Below are positions 6,803-7,926 of a DNA stretch of 7,926 nt, in pieces. The translations under genes and the position numbers were made by a program. The first letter of the stretch is position 1. Each line of letters opens with the position of its first letter. Origin of the DNA: Bacillota bacterium (lineage in GTDB: Bacteria; Bacillota; UBA4882; UBA8346). The stretch lies in contig JANQHU010000460.1 of assembly GCA_028282485.1 (NCBI GenBank), positions 1 to 7,926 on the forward strand. Reading direction: 5' to 3'. The notes under the pieces are model-generated. The model was given only the letters and a program-made list of their open reading frames with translations. It was not told the DNA's origin and searched no databases.

Positions 6803-7926
6803 ATGGGTAAAAATTTAGTTTCCCTATTATGGGGTAGTCTTCTGATGGTATTTTTAATGGGAGGATTTGTTTGGGCCGCAAGTCCTGCGGGTACTAGCCC
6901 GGAGTCACCACCGGCCAAGATCAACAGACTTACTTTAAAGCAATGCTTGAAATTAGCTTTGCAAAATAGTAAGCAACTAAAGATCTCCCAGCGCAAAATC
7001 AAAATTGCCAAAGCTAGCCTCAAACAGGCAGAAGCAGGCCTTTATCCGCAACTAACATACCAATATGGCTTTACCAAATTTGATCAAGAAACATTTGTAG
7101 GCTGGCAACCTTTATCTCCACCACCCCACATAACCATGTGGCAACCACTTTATGCCCCGGATCATGGCTACACCGGCGGCATTAGCCTGAGGCAAGCCCT
7201 CTATACAGGTGGTAAATTAACCCTGGCCATTGCTATGGCCAAAATTCAGATGCAAAATACCGTTGAAGAAGAACAGCTAGTGCGGCAAAAATTGGTCTAT
7301 AAGCTAAAAGAAGCTTACTATCGAGTCTGGTTAGCCGAACAGATGTTAAAAGTGGCGAAAGCCTCTTATGCCAATGTGGAACACCATTATCGCCGCATTA
7401 AAAATTTTTACCGAGTCGGCACAGTTTCCAAATTTGACTTACAACAGGCAAAAGTACAGTTAGATAGTTTAAAACCCCAAGTAATTAAAGCTGAAAACAG
7501 CCTCGCTTTATCTAGATTAGGATTATTACTCCTCCTGGGGATAGACAACAAAAATACTTTTTTAGTTGATTCTCCTTTAAATAAGGCCCAGTTACCCCAA
7601 AAAATTACCTGGCATTCGCAAGCACTTTTTAAAGAAGCTATAGCCCAAAGGCCGGAACTACGTCAGGTGCAATACTTACAAGAGCTAAATCAGTTACAAA
7701 CCAAAATGGCGGCTACCGGATACAAGCCAAATGTTGCCTTATTTGGCAACTATGAAGGTAGTGGTACCCAGTTGTTACCCAATGACTGGCAAAAAAAATT
7801 AAGTATTGGAATCATGGTTACTGGTAATATCTTTGATGGCTTTGCCACGGAGGCCAAAATAACCCAGGCCAAAGATCAGGAAGAGTTGACAAAAATTAAT
7901 AAACAGAATATGATTGATTTAATCAA
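6803..7926 (+). CDS. TolC-family outer membrane efflux protein, 3' end beyond window
   Basis: The frame stays open from the ATG to the window edge (374 codons; family members usually have about 420-480, so the end is missing). Residues 1-25 are a signal peptide: Lys3, a hydrophobic core and a V-W-A cleavage site before Ala26. The first TolC repeat starts at LTLKQCLKLALQNSKQL (43-59) and includes AEAGLYPQLTY (76-86), the strand segment near ISLRQALYTGGKL and the helix motif YRVGTVSKFDLQQAKVQL (203-220). The second repeat starts near residue 275, with GYKPNVALFGNY at 306-317 and the strand GIMVTGNIFDG at 336-346. It should form a trimeric outer membrane barrel and periplasmic tunnel receiving cargo from the RND pump. 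The predicted outer loop between the first two strands carries two WQPL copies, at 101-104 and 113-116. Identification is firm. Confidence 0.93.
   Translation, partial: MGKNLVSLLWGSLLMVFLMGGFVWAASPAGTSPESPPAKINRLTLKQCLKLALQNSKQLKISQRKIKIAKASLKQAEAGLYPQLTYQYGFTKFDQETFVGWQPLSPPPHITMWQPLYAPDHGYTGGISLRQALYTGGKLTLAIAMAKIQMQNTVEEEQLVRQKLVYKLKEAYYRVWLAEQMLKVAKASYANVEHHYRRIKNFYRVGTVSKFDLQQAKVQLDSLKPQVIKAENSLALSRLGLLLLLGIDNKNTFLVDSPLNKAQLPQKITWHSQALFKEAIAQRPELRQVQYLQELNQLQTKMAATGYKPNVALFGNYEGSGTQLLPNDWQKKLSIGIMVTGNIFDGFATEAKITQAKDQEELTKINKQNMIDLI

Noticed and set aside
6878..6892. Short inverted repeat CCGCA and TGCGG in the signal peptide region
   Set aside because: A 5-base stem inside coding sequence with no T-run; too weak to call a terminator or regulatory hairpin.
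6760..7023. Minus-strand 87-codon frame over the RND-outer membrane factor junction
   Set aside because: It is antisense to the signal peptide and first helix of the outer membrane factor gene, which has a clear ribosome binding site and family motifs.

Overview
The window reads as chromosomal DNA from a low-to-moderate-GC bacterium with Bacillota-style expression signals: strong AGGAGG-type ribosome binding sites, a perfect TTGACA-17-TATAAT promoter and frequent TTA leucine codons. It also encodes a tripartite RND efflux system with a TolC-family outer membrane channel, which only makes sense in a cell with two membranes. Together these suggest a diderm Bacillota lineage, for example Negativicutes. 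That placement is inferred from style and gene content; there is no rRNA or other marker in the window.

Layout: positions 1-76 are the unresolved downstream flank of the first gene. Positions 77-1693 (minus) encode a YgiQ-type radical SAM protein that ends abruptly at a motif where relatives normally continue. Positions 1694-1866 form an AT-rich divergent promoter region with one promoter per direction and a candidate operator at the rightward transcription start. Positions 1867-7926 (plus) hold a compact four-gene operon: a TetR-family regulator, a periplasmic adaptor (membrane fusion protein), a 12-helix RND pump, and a TolC-like outer membrane factor cut by the window edge. The gaps between these genes are 49, 16 and 35 bases. 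Each gene has its own Shine-Dalgarno sequence and no terminator is visible between them.

How the genes work together: the inner-membrane RND trimer is expected to use the proton gradient to drive export, the adaptor to link it to the outer membrane channel, and the TetR protein to repress its own operon until a ligand releases it. The substrate cannot be told from sequence. The ygiQ gene is a divergently transcribed neighbour with no evident functional link.

No mobile element, CRISPR array, RNA gene or obviously novel multi-gene system was found. The points most worth a second look are the truncated YgiQ C-terminus, the operator candidates at a perfect-consensus promoter, the repressor-first arrangement of a complete tripartite pump operon, and a degenerate 12-residue repeat in a predicted surface loop of the outer membrane factor.
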